NCBI RefSeq assembly: GCF_030272615.1
Contig: NC_081405.1
Span: 313,309,735 to 313,373,734, forward strand
DNA: 64,000 bases
Direction of reading: 5' to 3'
Source: Cryptomeria japonica
Lineage: Eukaryota > Streptophyta > Pinopsida > Cupressales > Cupressaceae
Part shown: piece after piece, positions 38,472 through 50,700 of the stretch
How positions within the stretch are numbered: position 1 is the stretch's first letter
Layout: every line of letters begins with the position of its first letter
Program-made: the position numbers and the translations under genes
Notes under the pieces: model-generated
What the model saw: only the letters and a program-made list of their open reading frames with translations
Told to the model about the DNA's origin: nothing
The model's database searches: none

Positions 38472-41400
38472 TTACTTCAAAAATTCTAAAACTGAGGAAG
38501 GGATCTCATCCACACTTACCTCACGCATATTAGCATCACTGTCAATGGTTAAATTAGCCAAGAAATCTGCAATCTTATTCACTTCCCTATAACAGTGGGA
38601 AATCAAGAAGGAATCAAAAAAGTCTAATTTTTTCAAAATATGATCAAGTATATATTGTAATTGCCAACAATTCGACTTCTTTTTCATGACACTTTGAATA
38701 ATAACCATAGAATCACCCTCAATTATCAAGTCCTTAATTCCCAAAGATATAGCCATATCCAAACCAAAGGACAAAGAAAGAATTCTGCACAATTGTTAGA
38801 CTTGAAACCAATCGCATGACAATGAGCCTGAATAAATCTTACCTTATGATCATAAATTACCATACTTGCCCCTGCCAGGCCAGGGTTCCCATGAGAAGCA
38901 CCATCAAAATTCAATTTAAAGTGCCCTTGCAGAGGAGGTTTCCAACAAGCAAAATTTCTCTTACTTTTAGCATTAGTCTTATTTAAAATAGATCCATGAG
39001 AAGGTAAGACTGATAACATTCTCCAAACTCGAGTTACCCTACCATCCCAATGAGAAAAAGAGGTAAGGGTTTTCAAATTCTTATAGATAAAAGACAAAGC
39101 AACTTCAAAGATGGAAGATTCAATCCTCAATAAAACCTCAGCCAAGGAAGAACTTGTTTGTTTAAAAATCCTATTATTACATGCATAGAAAGATGAGGCA
39201 AACAGGAGAGGCCAGGCTCTAAAGTGGGAAAGGAGATCCTTACCAATAACACAGGAAAGATTAAGCTTTTCAAACAACCACTGCCAGCAAGCATAGGCAA
39301 AATCACAATGAAGAAAGAAGTGTGCAAAGGATTCTAAATTTTTATTACAAAAGACACAAGAAAATACTGCAGTAATACCCAACCTATCCAACCTCATTCT
39401 TGTAAGGACCCTATCCTGCACTGCTAACCAAGCAAAAGAACCAGCCTTTGGGAGGCAAGCCATATGCCAAAACAGCTTATATGGCCAGGTAGATAAATCT
39501 TTAGCAACCAAGAGAGAATTATAGCCATCCTTAACTGTGTACTTACCAGAGATATTCCTTGTCCAGATAAGCTCATCATCAGCATCAGAAACAATTATTA
39601 CTCTCTCCACCAACATCTTTTCATATTCCAATTTCACATTTTGATCAATATCTAAAAAACTCAATTGATTTCCATTTTGCCACCTTAAGATTCCCAATAT
39701 ACTCAATTTCAAAATAATCAGCCACAAAGACACCCCAAAGGGAAGAAAGAGTGGAAATTAAAGGAGACCAATCCCTTGAGTTCACCAGAGGGGGATGTCC
39801 ATTCCAAACTTCCTCCCAAAACCTGACTTTTCTACCATTATGAATAATCCATGAGAGATGAGGCAAAATCACTGATCTACATTTACATAGAAAATTCCAA
39901 ATAATTGAACCAGATGGTAAATTAGAAACTTGAAAAACATATTCTATTGGTCCATTATTTAAATATTTAGCAAACATAATTTGTGCCCAAAAGGAGAATG
40001 GTCTCTCATACAATTTCCAAACCAACTTAGCACCTAAGGCTAAATTCTAACTTTCTAGACTCCTAATGCCTATGCCCCCAAGGTTTTTAGGCAAACAAAC
40101 TTTATCCCATGCTACCAGGGGGAGTTTCTTCTTACCATCTTTATTATTACTCCAAAGGAAGGACCTAAGAGTATCTTGCAAACTAACAAGAGCCACTTTC
40201 AGAGACTGCAGAACAGACATGAGATAAATAGGAACAACATTTAAGAAAGACTTAATAAGAACAATCTTACTAGCCAAAGATAACCATCTATGATTCCAGG
40301 ATAGGATCCTTCTAGAGATAACTAAAATGATCTTATCCCAAAACTCAACTCTATCCTTCTTAATGAAGAAAGGTATACCAAGATAAGAACAAGGAAGATT
40401 TCCAGATTCAAATCCCCAAAAAATTTTCATTCTATCCTGAACCAATTGTGAAGCATGAAGGAAAAAAATCTTTGACTTATCAACATTGATTCTCTGACCA
40501 GAAAAGGATGCATAATTTTGTATTATCCCCTTTATCACTCTTGCCTCACCCAAAGAGGCCTGACCAAATAACAAGGTATCATCTACAAACAAGCAATGTG
40601 AAATGCTTTGTGGAACATTCTAAATCCTAATTCCCTTCCAAAGCCCTCCCAACATAGTGGCTCTTATAGCCCAACTAAACGTTTCAGCTAGAAGAATGAA
40701 CAAGAAAGGAGACAGGGGATCCCCCTGCCTCAAACCCCTAGAAGAGGAGAAAAAACCACAAGGGGAGCCATTAATTAGAACCGAGAACCTTGCAGAAGAA
40801 ATACAAGCACGAATCCATTTGACCCATGCCTTGGAAAAACCCAATTTAAGTAGAACAACACACAACGCCCCCCATTCTACTCTATCATATGCTTTCATCA
40901 TATCTAATTTGAGGATCATGGTCAGGATTCTCTGAGTAGAAATAGAATTCAGAACCTCATGTGCCGCTATAGCTCCCTCTGTCATCTCCCTTCCTGGAAC
41001 AAAACCACCTTGTTCTAAAGAAATGATCTTAGGTAAAATTTTAGCCAACCTTAAAGAAATAGCCTTGGTAAAAATCTTGTACAAAGTATTACATAAAGCA
41101 ATAGGGCGAAAATCAGCAAATGTCTTGGTAACCTCTTTTTTAGGAATAATTGCAATCATTGTATTATTAAGCTCTTTCAAAACAGACCTATTCCTTCTAT
41201 CTTCCTCAAGGGCCAATAAAACATCATTTCCCACAAAATCCCAGCATTTCTAAAAAAATTAAGGAGTACAGCCATCCGGTCCTAGAGCCTTATTAGGGTT
41301 CATTGCAAAAACAACATTCTTAACTTCATCTAAAGAAAAAGGAGACATCAACATTTTATTATCTTCCGAAGATACCAAAGAAGGAATATTAGAAGAAATG

Positions 41401-42665
41401 TTATTATGAAGATCTCCATGCTCCGAAGACAATAGTGACTTAAAAAACCTAACTGCCTCTGAAGCAATATCCTCCTGTTCCATTAAAAGTCTACCATTTG
41501 GACACTCAATACAAGATATCCTATTTTTACTTCTCTTAATTTTTGTTGAAGAGTGAAAAAATTTTGTATTTCTATCACCATCCGAAAGCTAGATCTCCCT
41601 CGATTTTTGTCTCCAATAGATTTCTTCTCTAGACAAAACTTCTTCAAGCTCTACTTTTAGCAATTTTAGTTCATCAAAAACAAGAGGCACCATACCATGT
41701 TGAATCACATGTGAATTAAGACATTCAATCATATCTTGAATCCTCTATTTTTCTTGAAAGATGTTCTTAAAATGCCAGATATTCCATTCTCTACTATTAA
41801 ATTTCAAAAATCTTAACTTCTTAGCAATCTAAAACATTCGAGATCCAGAGCAATAAGGAGCAAAACTCCACCATTTTTTGAGCAAAGGCAAAAAGGAAGA
41901 ATCTCTAAACCACATAGGTTCAAATTTAAAGGGTGACTTAAAAGGAGCTTTATCTTCCAGAATTGATAGGGAAATTGGAAAATGATCTGACTCCAAAACT
42001 GGAAGAATAGAGGAAAAAAATTCGAACTCTGAATCAATCCAAACATCTGATAACAAAAATTGGTCTAACCTTTCCGCAATCTGAGAAAAATCTCTCCACA
42101 TATTTGTCCATGTGAAAATCCCATTCTGAAACTGACAATCAAAAAGACCCATGTCCTTAATGAACATCCCAAAGTCTTCCATAATTTTTTTATTAGGAAG
42201 AATACCTCCTTTCTTTTCTCCCAAGTCAGTGATAGCAATAAAATCCCCCCCAAAGATTATAAAGGGACCATGCCTTAAAGGGGAGGAAATTCTATTAAGA
42301 TCTCCCCATAATTTAGTCTTCCTTTGAATACCAGAAGGAGCATAAATGTTAAAAAGCCAAAACTTAACCTTCGAAAGCTTGCTTTTAACTAAGGCCAGCA
42401 TCTAGTTTATAGTAGAAGCAACTAGCTCAACCTCAATGTTATAGTTATTCCAGAGCAATGCCAAACCCCCTAACGCACCACAAGTTGGAGAGGAGAGGAA
42501 TTCCCACTTTCTCCAAGAAGAAAAAACCAAATCAGCAGACTCCTTTGACAATTTTGTCTCTTGCAACATGAAAATATCACACTTAACGAAGTCCATCTGG
42601 GACTTAATTAAGCGCCTCTTGTTAGGGGCATTTAAGCCCCTAACATTCCAAGATATAATTCTCAT
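38472..42665 (-). pseudogene. LINE ORF2: endonuclease, reverse transcriptase, RNase H; decayed
   Basis: The endonuclease opens with ISWNVRGLN and QETKL, then GGDFIAI and SDHFPISL. Reverse transcriptase shows NPNKALGPDG, DFRPIALCNTLYKI, KLDMMKAYDRVEW, RGLRQGDPLSPFLF and FVDDTLLFG at 40592-40566. This has the FVDD variant of the usual FADD, with both catalytic Asp kept. A zf-RVT region is at about 39650-39240. RNase H shows FDGASHGNPG, IEGDSMVI and NKIADFLANL. One frame holds from 42665 to about 39700, broken by about five stops. There are two frameshifts, near 39700 and 38770. The low damage suggests a fairly recent insertion. Confidence 0.9.
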
Positions 42666-43136
42666 TGCTCTCGAGGGGAGACCGAGGCTCCGCTCTTTCC
42701 TTTAGATGGAGAAGACTTCCTTTCTCCAAAACTACTATGAAGATTACGCTTCACAACCCCCGACCTAGTCACAGGAGGACTGATAATAGACCTCTTACTC
42801 CTCTTACCCTTAGGAGTACCACTTCCTTTCATAGCGTCACCAAGAGAAACCGAATGCTTCCCTTTCCCAACACTAGGAGAAAGAGACAAAGTCTGCTGAA
42901 TCCCAGCATCAATTTCCAATTGAGTCTTTCGATTCTTTGGAGGCCTACCCCTACCAAGAGAAACCACAGATGAAGCCCTAATTAGAGTAGTTTGAACAAT
43001 TGGTAAAGTCTTGCTTGACTTAGGAGAAGTCATGACTAAATTATCTATGATGTCCACTTCTGATGAGGCCAAAACCTCAAAAGGGTTAGCAGATGTAGAA
43101 ATAGGAAGGGTCGATTTAATTCCCCCAAGTCATTCT
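42662..43136 (-). pseudogene. LINE ORF1, C-terminal part
   Basis: The frame reads LPISTSANPFEVLASSEVD and continues into a basic, Ser-rich tail with LGRGRPPKNRKTQ (an AT-hook-like GRP core) and KGKRSKRSIISPP, ending at 42662. The upstream nucleic-acid binding part is missing because of 5' truncation. The stop codon overlaps the ORF2 start as ATGA (42665-42662). The tail probably binds nucleic acid, by inference from its composition. Confidence 0.65.
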
Positions 43137-43145
43137 CAATGGAAC

Positions 43146-43578
43146 AGATAACTTGTTAATTATTTATTTTTTATTTTTTATTTTATTTTAGGGAAGAATA
43201 AAAAAACAGGCTGAAAATGCAGTAGAAAGCCCCATGTGGTGTTTGTCTATATAATCGCTTCCCAAAGAGAGGAATAATTATCTAAATACAATATTTTATA
43301 AAACTCACTAAAATATCGATTCATTACACTGGCATACGAGATACCGCAGAAATAACACACCATCTTGAAAATCAGAGTTAAAGTTTTGGCTAAAGTAAGA
43401 TAGTACATAGAAAAGGAAAAAGCTACAACTGTAAACATGAATATGGCCAAAGCGATATTATCTGGGTAAGTCCCTACGACATGCAAAAATCAAAGCAAGA
43501 TACCATCTTTCAAACACACTTGACAGTGATTTCTCGATAACTCTTTGTGCCTTTGGAGTCACTCGATCAATCTTCAGT
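43146..43578. other. Spacer between LINE and the membrane-protein gene
   Basis: A T-rich run at about 43157-43191 sits at the 5' edge of the LINE. The rest is the presumed 3' untranslated region of the membrane-protein gene. No other feature. Confidence 0.5.
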
Positions 43579-45873
43579 TTACTCTTTTGGATGATTCAGC
43601 AGTGGACACTCTTGGCTGATACGACTGTTCTTACCAGCTATGTAGATTGCCTCCCAAATGCTGTCTGTTTCATATTCTATAGCCCACTCTATTAAGCTCC
43701 TTTCAAGCACATCAGACAATTGTTTGAGGCTTTGAACAATTACATCCCCCAAACTCCTGTGCAAGTAATCCACTAATGCATTCAGATTACTATGACTCTG
43801 ACTGTTGAGATCTTTGCATACTCTATACATACTGTAACATGGTGCAATTATGTTCCAGTCCTTCGAATCTCGTAGCTCATGACAAATCGGCACATATGAT
43901 TTTTCCACATCTTGATGAGTTTCTTGGCCCTCTAACAGCTTCTCTTCTTTGAGGTTCTCTTCTCTGAGGTGCTCCTCAGCTTCTTTTAGTAATTCTTCAA
44001 TGATTTCTGTAGCATCACCAACTGTGAGTACCTGTGAAGAATCCTGCATTTTATCCAATTCTTCTAGTTCCTTGTCGGCAGCCATGCTTACCAGGTCCGC
44101 TTCAATGTCGAAATCTTGAGTCACATCAATACTGTTGGGCTGTTTTGTATTGGAACTTTCAATAAAGCTCATCAAGTCCCACGCTTGCTTGTAAGCTTTT
44201 ATAGCTTCATCCTTCTTGCTGCCATCTACTTCCAGTCTGATAATGATTTTGAGTAATGATACTGCTGTCATCTTCCACCAACTCTCTTTGAGTGTAGGAA
44301 AATACTCCTTTACTAGCGGCAAACTAAAACATTCAAGCCGATCTACAAATGATTCCTCGCCGTGGCATTCGTTAATCAGACTGATCAGCTCCTTGCATTC
44401 CTTACCATCTTCATGGCCTTGTCGCATACGTTTTTCAGCTTGATCAAAAGAAACTTTATTGGCCAGCCACAAATTTGCCGAATTTTCTCCTGGCATGCAT
44501 ACGTGCTCCAATGTTTCCTCGTATTTCTTGAATGCTTGAAAGTCTTTTGATGGGTCCACATCATAGAACAACCACCGGTCATTCCCTAGTACAGCCCTGC
44601 GAATAAACTTGCACCCGAAAACCATCTCTGAGAAAACCCAACAACATTTGCTGAACCAAACGATCAAAAACTGCAGCACCAAAAGAGAGTAGAGTAACCA
44701 GTGTAATCTTAAAGTTGTGAGGACCTTGACACTGAGCCCATTACATATCCCCTCAGCTTTAGGCTTTAGTTTTCTCCTGCACTTCTGTATGCTATACATA
44801 TCCACCAACTCAAAGATGCTTCTTTTCCAGAAATCCTCCACACCAAATCTTGACCTACATTGCGTCGGACGCTGACAAAGACTACAGTTGAGGCCCTTGG
44901 TGAAGAATTTTGGAAAGTAGAGAACCGCCATCAACCATCTGTAGAAGATAACGAACCATCCAAGCAGGACAAAGACACACTGAAGCACAAATGTTATGTG
45001 TCTTAAGCAATCCAGACCATCATCATAATGCAAAAAATTGAAAGATCTCAGATATAATGCCTTTGCCACCAACAATACAACGCAAGCTGTAACCACCAGT
45101 CCAGTTGAGGATATCAATACTGATCTGGCAATCACATATTCAGGCTGACCAGCACGACACACAAGCCATGACTTCAATACTTCACCTTCTATCTCATTCA
45201 TGGTCTTGGATTCATTTTTTTGTCTACTTTGCTTAATCACAGAACTAATCCTCTGTTTGAGCATACACCGGACAGTTTTGCCAGCTATGATTGCAGAGAC
45301 TAAGAACAAGATGAGGCATACAATTGCAGTTAGAAAGATAACACTGGATACAATGAACCATAATTTTACCGTTGGCTTATTATTATAGTTTATAAGGAAG
45401 TCATAAGCATAATCATAGTCCACCCTACTAAGTATATTTCCAGCCTTGCGTACATAGTAAAGCTCAGAGACAATAGCGGTGAATAAACTGACTACCAAGG
45501 CTACAATATCTGAAGAAGCTTCAGCAGATCCACGATTAGCCATTCCTGGTAGCAAATACCCAATGAACACGCATATCACAACTCTTCCACTATCTATCAC
45601 CAGCTGGTTGCCAAGCAATTTGGCTACATCTCTATAAGTAGGCTCATCTGAAAACCTGATATTTCTATAGTCGAGATAACTAAGAACTTGGATGCTCAAA
45701 GCACTGAGAATCAAAGCCTTACCTCGAATCCAGTGTGTACGTGGCTTACCCCAGAATGCTGCCCATGTATCTGTCAAGATGAGATAGATAAAATAACTGA
45801 GTCCCAATGACATGGTTACCAGCTTTATGATTTCTGGAACAGTGGCAGGGACACCATTACCCTCATCTGCCAT
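43579..45873 (-). CDS. Unrecognised multi-pass membrane protein, 764 residues, single exon, intact
   Basis: An uninterrupted frame of 764 codons starts MADEGNGVPATVPEIIK, by far the longest in the window. About eight hydrophobic segments lie at residues 22-38, 52-68, 97-112, 122-140, 170-197, 250-273, 292-320 and 384-415. A basic loop (about 203-225) and a cysteine-rich loop (C330, C333, C339) lie between them. The last 350 residues are soluble, with an acidic coiled-coil-like stretch near 625-650 (EELLKEAEEHLREENLKEE) and a helical end (SLIEWAIEYETDSIWEAIY). I cannot assign a family. The layout resembles plant DUF4220/DUF594 membrane proteins, but I see no diagnostic motif. A TATA-like AAAATATAAG (minus strand) lies near 46107-46117. 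Length and lack of stops among decayed neighbours argue for a real gene. Confidence 0.85.
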   Translation of the reverse strand: MADEGNGVPATVPEIIKLVTMSLGLSYFIYLILTDTWAAFWGKPRTHWIRGKALILSALSIQVLSYLDYRNIRFSDEPTYRDVAKLLGNQLVIDSGRVVICVFIGYLLPGMANRGSAEASSDIVALVVSLFTAIVSELYYVRKAGNILSRVDYDYAYDFLINYNNKPTVKLWFIVSSVIFLTAIVCLILFLVSAIIAGKTVRCMLKQRISSVIKQSRQKNESKTMNEIEGEVLKSWLVCRAGQPEYVIARSVLISSTGLVVTACVVLLVAKALYLRSFNFLHYDDGLDCLRHITFVLQCVFVLLGWFVIFYRWLMAVLYFPKFFTKGLNCSLCQRPTQCRSRFGVEDFWKRSIFELVDMYSIQKCRRKLKPKAEGICNGLSVKVLTTLRLHWLLYSLLVLQFLIVWFSKCCWVFSEMVFGCKFIRRAVLGNDRWLFYDVDPSKDFQAFKKYEETLEHVCMPGENSANLWLANKVSFDQAEKRMRQGHEDGKECKELISLINECHGEESFVDRLECFSLPLVKEYFPTLKESWWKMTAVSLLKIIIRLEVDGSKKDEAIKAYKQAWDLMSFIESSNTKQPNSIDVTQDFDIEADLVSMAADKELEELDKMQDSSQVLTVGDATEIIEELLKEAEEHLREENLKEEKLLEGQETHQDVEKSYVPICHELRDSKDWNIIAPCYSMYRVCKDLNSQSHSNLNALVDYLHRSLGDVIVQSLKQLSDVLERSLIEWAIEYETDSIWEAIYIAGKNSRISQECPLLNHPKE

Positions 45874-46470
45874 TACAGAAGCAAGAATTTCAAAGCAGTG
45901 CTATGCAATCCTTACAACCAAGCTTTCCACACTGCTATGTCTGTTACAGTTAAGTATTAATGTCAACAAAAGGAGCACGAAATACCTTCCAAATTCCGTG
46001 CCTGTCTTTCTTAAGAATTTCTAAAGCAAAAATATGCTTTTGGCCTGACAAACAACTAAGTTGCCCTGCTGCTTGCTGATAGAGACGGCTGTGGTTTCAT
46101 TTCAAACTTATATTTTATCCAAAACTTAATTGACTAGCATTGGTGGGTCACAATGCATTTGGAAGTTTAGTGTTATAGAAGCCAAAAAGAAGAGCAATAA
46201 GGATCAGAAATCTATCTCAGGAAATACAACTGGTTGGCACTACAGCAGCAATCAGTTTGGCCACTCTGAAACGCATCATGGAAGAAAGTCATCGTGGCTG
46301 CTACTCTTCCCAAAGGTTAGGTGCAAGTTTCCAAAGCTATCAAGATTCCTGCAAACTGGCAATTATAAGTAACAGGCTTTACTGTCGAACCAAATTTTTA
46401 GTGACAGTTTGACATTGGTCCACCGAATCTGCCATTTATGTGACATAGTTTTCCTACAATTTCAACTGTG

Positions 46471-46690
46471 TCAGATAATTCCCATCCGAAGCAACAATAA
46501 TTATTTGAAGCATGATTAGATTGTGTCAGATAATTCCCATCCGAAGCAACCATAATTATTTGAAGCAAGATTAGATCTTGTCAGATAATTCCCATCCGAA
46601 GCAACAATAATTATTTGAAGCATGATTAGATTGTGTCAGATAATCTTCATCCGAAGCAACGATAATTATTTGAAGCATGATTAGATGCAT
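46471..46690. repeat. Four tandem copies of a 55-bp unit
   Basis: Copies start at 46471, 46526, 46581 and 46636 with TCAGATAATTCCCATCCGAA and share AATAATTATTTGAAGCA. They are almost identical, so the array expanded recently. It lies about 600 bp upstream of the membrane-protein start. Confidence 0.92.
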
Positions 46691-47740
46691 AGATAGCATG
46701 CGCTTTTTCAATGATGATGCAAATTAGTCTGACTAATTTCTTTGTTAACTTTTTTAACTTTTTTGAACAGAGGTGCAATGGTTATGTCGATAGCAAGATA
46801 TATTATGGTAATATATTGAAGGGGAGAGGTAAAAACTACAAGAAATTTGATAGGTATATTATGATAAATGGTTTCACATCATTATTTTAGCATACAATGG
46901 AGGGCAATTGAATATAGAGGTCGGGGGTTATTACACACATTAATGTCTATATTCAATATCTAAGCGTGGTAAAAAAAAAATGATTTGGTTCAATACATTT
47001 TATCTTCTTGAATTACAAACGATTATTATATAAATAAACTGTGTGATAAGTTGGTGAGCATATTTAGGGTTAATGAATCAAACTACCCTTATAAAAAAAA
47101 ACCCGAAGTAGCGATAGTGTGCTTCTTTAAAATGGTTTTAATTATTTTATATGGAATGACGGTTTATGCATAATACATTTATTGGTGTTTGATGACAAGT
47201 GTTTTTGTCATAAATGTCATTTATATTTTAGACCCAAGGAACAAAAGCAATATGTTGCCTTCATATTGTTGAGTGGATTGTAGTTGGTGTTGTTGATTGA
47301 TATGTATGCTTGAGTTTTGACATTGCCTCCCTATAGTTCATTTTGGCATGGACCGGAATAGATTCTTGCAAAAGAGGAGTTTGTAAATATGGCATTAATG
47401 TTCAAAGAATACTTGGGAGAGATGTGGGGGAGAAAGGAGTATCAATATAATACAAAAAGTGTGCTTGACAATGTATAAGCATAATTACCTTAAGAGTTTG
47501 ATTGCTGAGGGTTGAGGCCATCTCCTTATAGTTGATTTTAGCAATTACCTAGAGTAGATTCCTACAAAAGGGGAATTTGTACAAGTGGAGTTGAAGTAGT
47601 GCAAATAACTATAAGAAATTTGAGGGAGATATAGCTAAGAGTTGCATACCTTGATTTCTCAAACAGGGAGTTGGTGTAGTCGAGCTTACTCTTTCTTCCT
47701 TATAATTGTATATGGATTATTTTGCATTTTGGAGTACCTC
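46691..47740. other. 3' side of the Helitron, with an inverted repeat and diverged direct repeats
   Basis: A perfect 12-bp inverted repeat (ATTGAATATAGA at 46907-46918 and its complement at 46946-46957) could form a hairpin. Diverged repeats with GATTCYTRCAAAAGRGGARTTTGTA lie near 47370 and 47555. These may belong to the 3' end of the minus-strand Helitron. I could not identify a CTRR terminus. Confidence 0.4.
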
Positions 47741-50700
47741 TCAAAAGAGAATGTTGGTTAATGCATAGGTCATTAATGACTTGACTCTAGATATGGTCAT
47801 GAATGTTAGCCCCAACCTCTCCACTTTGTCTATATTAATTGTTGCTTTTTGTATTGTTAGGCCTTGGGATTTGTGTATGGTTATAGCCCATACCATTGTG
47901 AGGGGTATTTGTCTACAACTGCCTAGGGATACAAGGACTATCAGTATACTTTTGGGGTCATCTTGGTTCCATGGTGGCCCACTATAATTATCGATCCTTA
48001 CTACAAAATACAGTGATATCAGGTAGCTTGGAACCAATGCTATAAACGATTTCAATTACTTCGCCAAGAGCTCCATTTACAAGGCCTGCTTGTGTCCATA
48101 TGTTGGTTGTGAGCATGACGCGTTGACCTCTACAAAGTAGTACTTGTTTCTCAAGTTGTTTGTCACTGGTTCCATTTTCTATTGTGCTTGTTACCATACT
48201 TAATGCAAATGGACGGTTCAATAATTTTAGCATTCTCTAGTTGTGTGCCTTGAACAAATCATTAGTAGCAAACAAGTGCATCAAGTTGTCAAACCATTCC
48301 TTTTCATTGGGGTAAGTTGTTTGTTTGTTTGTGTCATCAAGAGATACCAGTCTTCTTGCTTTGGTTCTGCATTACGTATGTTTTGTAACATCTGTCAAAA
48401 TTGTGCTTGTATTGTAGATTCACCTTGTTGTTGAAACATTGTTTGTAGTGTGATGACTATTCTAAATTGGTCCCACAATGTTTTAGCACTTGAATGTGAT
48501 GTGTAGATAGGCTTGTCCATCATTGGCGGTAGTTGTGCGAGGTCACCAACCAATATTATGGAGACCCCACCGAAGCACAAATGTTGCCTATGGGGAAATG
48601 CCTCACGTAGTCTACTATCTAGTTTTAGTAGCAATTTTGGCCCAATGAAGCTTATTCATCAATGAGGATGTATTTGATGTCCTTCAACTCTTCCTGGAAT
48701 GTTGTCATTGCTTGTCCTTGCAATGGTTGCATTTCTTTAATAGGAATTCTAAGAGTTGAATGTATAGTCAATGCATGTATGTTGAATGCAACAACTCCTA
48801 TAGGAGCTATTGTAAGCAATTGGTTTCTTTGTTGTGGTGTCTTACTTTTGAGTGCATTTTTTATGCAGGCGATTAAGTAGGATTTACATGTACCCGATGT
48901 TCCTTGAATAATCATGTGTAGTGGTTGAGCAGAGGGACACTTACTATGGTTGGTAATTATCATGAGTTCTAATTTTTGCTTTTCTAACAATGTATAGCTT
49001 GCAATATCCAAGTTAGATAACATGTTTTCATCATGACTGCATGCTTTTTTCATATTGATGGACTGTGTTGCAATTTCCTATAAATGTTGGGGCATTGTAA
49101 TTTGATCCCATGTATTATTCTTATCAAACTCACGCCTTCCAAGCATCTGAAGTTCACCAAGGCTAACATTGTTAGATGGCCCCATTTGTGAAAACAACTG
49201 CCACTCATTCAGCTCTATTGTGTCTTGCATGTTCATGGCATTATCACTCTCTTCTTCTTCCTCTAAGATTGCTTCCTCTTCGATGGTGTGTTTGATGTGC
49301 CACATGTCATATTTGGTTGCATTCATTTGCTTCCAATTTGTAATTATCGAATCTTTAGTAAGTCCTAAGTCAGTTTCTATATGACGAAAAATGTTTGTAT
49401 AAGAGTATCTCTCTCCAACAGTATATCTCAAATTGATCAGAGTCCTCCTTTAAGATGTTGTCGAACTTTGGGTATACATTCACAATGGCTTTTACATTTC
49501 TCTCTTTCCATTTGCATTGTTTTCGACTTGCAGAATAGGTGAAAGATCTTGTAGATTCCAATAGTGTTATTGTCTCAAGCTCTGGAGGTCATTCAATGTA
49601 GGTGTGTAAGTAGCTAGATTGGATTTGGATCCCATATATTGCTCTTGTTATTCTATGGAACACTTTGCATCCAACATTTAGAGATGCAAATGGTCAATTG
49701 CAAACGACAAGGGGCAATTTCTGAAGCATATGACATGTTTCTTGTGCTCCTGTATCACACTTTGCCACAATCTCTATCACTAATGTACAATATGTTGCAA
49801 CAGTCAGATGATCTGCTTGCTGGGTTGCAGATATTCTTCTAAACATATTAGTACAAGTCTCAGATGTTCTCTCTTCTTTGGATGCATACTTGGCAATTTA
49901 TTTTAGAACAAGGCCTCATGAAATAATAGGCTGACAATCTATGTTCATTCTCCATATCAAAAGTACTTTTTGGTTATGTATGTTTAGCCTATCATCATTT
50001 CCAGCAGGTTCATATTTTTTATTCCCAACATCATCACATGACAAGGTAGACACATTTTGTTGTTTCCATGGAGCTTTGTATCGACACTCTAATTTTTTCC
50101 CCTTCCTCTACAAGCATGTTCCCTCCTTGCATTTCATGTGCCTCCAGACATGATTAACTATCTCTTCATAGTCAAGGGAAGTATTTGTAGCTGAGATATT
50201 AATTGTGTTCATCAAACATGGATAATCTAGCGAAGATAAAAAAAATTCCATTGTTTCTACATGAAAAATCACAAGGGTTCCAAGCACTGACATACTTGTC
50301 GAAAATCTTTCATGCTTTTTCAACTTCGACATTTTTCTTCCAATCAAGTTTATCCATATTTGGTGCATTTTCAAGCCACAAGAAATCATGTACATGAGCA
50401 GTGCCCCTATGTTGCCACTCATATCTATACCAATAGTCTTTTGCAGAAAATAGTTTTTCAATCACCTCTTCACGAAAGATTGTGAATCATTCATGCAAGT
50501 ATAATGATATGGTGTGGGGATTGTTGATTATGTTATCCAAGAATTATTTGTTTGATTGCATTTGGACAGGAATGCCATTGGATAGCAGATGTTGTAAATC
50601 TATCCACTTCATGTCTGTTGCACATAATGTGAAGAATAGAGTGGGAGAGCCTATTTGGTTGATCATGTTAGTCAACTCAGCATTATTCCAATATGGCCTT

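Larger units (their letters stand above)
37985..43145 (-). mobile_element. Nearly complete LINE (L1-type), minus strand
   Basis: The order from right to left is the ORF1 end (about 43136-42662), ORF2 with endonuclease, reverse transcriptase, zinc-knuckle and RNase H (42665-38472), then a 3' region of about 480 bases ending in CCACTTTTATCAAAAAA near 37985. The 5' end is truncated within or just before ORF1. Clear target duplications were not found. Unlike the LINE copies at 7.5-24.1 and 56.5-58.8 kb, it has no extra ORF after RNase H, although the tail (TTTATC then A-run) is similar. It lies downstream of the membrane-protein gene, in the same orientation. Confidence 0.88.

Noticed and set aside
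45898-46030. Possible intron in the leader of the membrane-protein gene
   Set aside because: The only plausible donor-acceptor pair would make an intron of about 45 bases, shorter than plant introns normally are.
46471-46690. Regular repeats that might suggest a CRISPR array
   Set aside because: The units abut directly with no unique spacers, and the context is a plant nuclear genome.
46907-46957. Hairpin as the Helitron 3' terminus
   Set aside because: The stem is AT-rich and I could not find a CTRR end at the expected distance.
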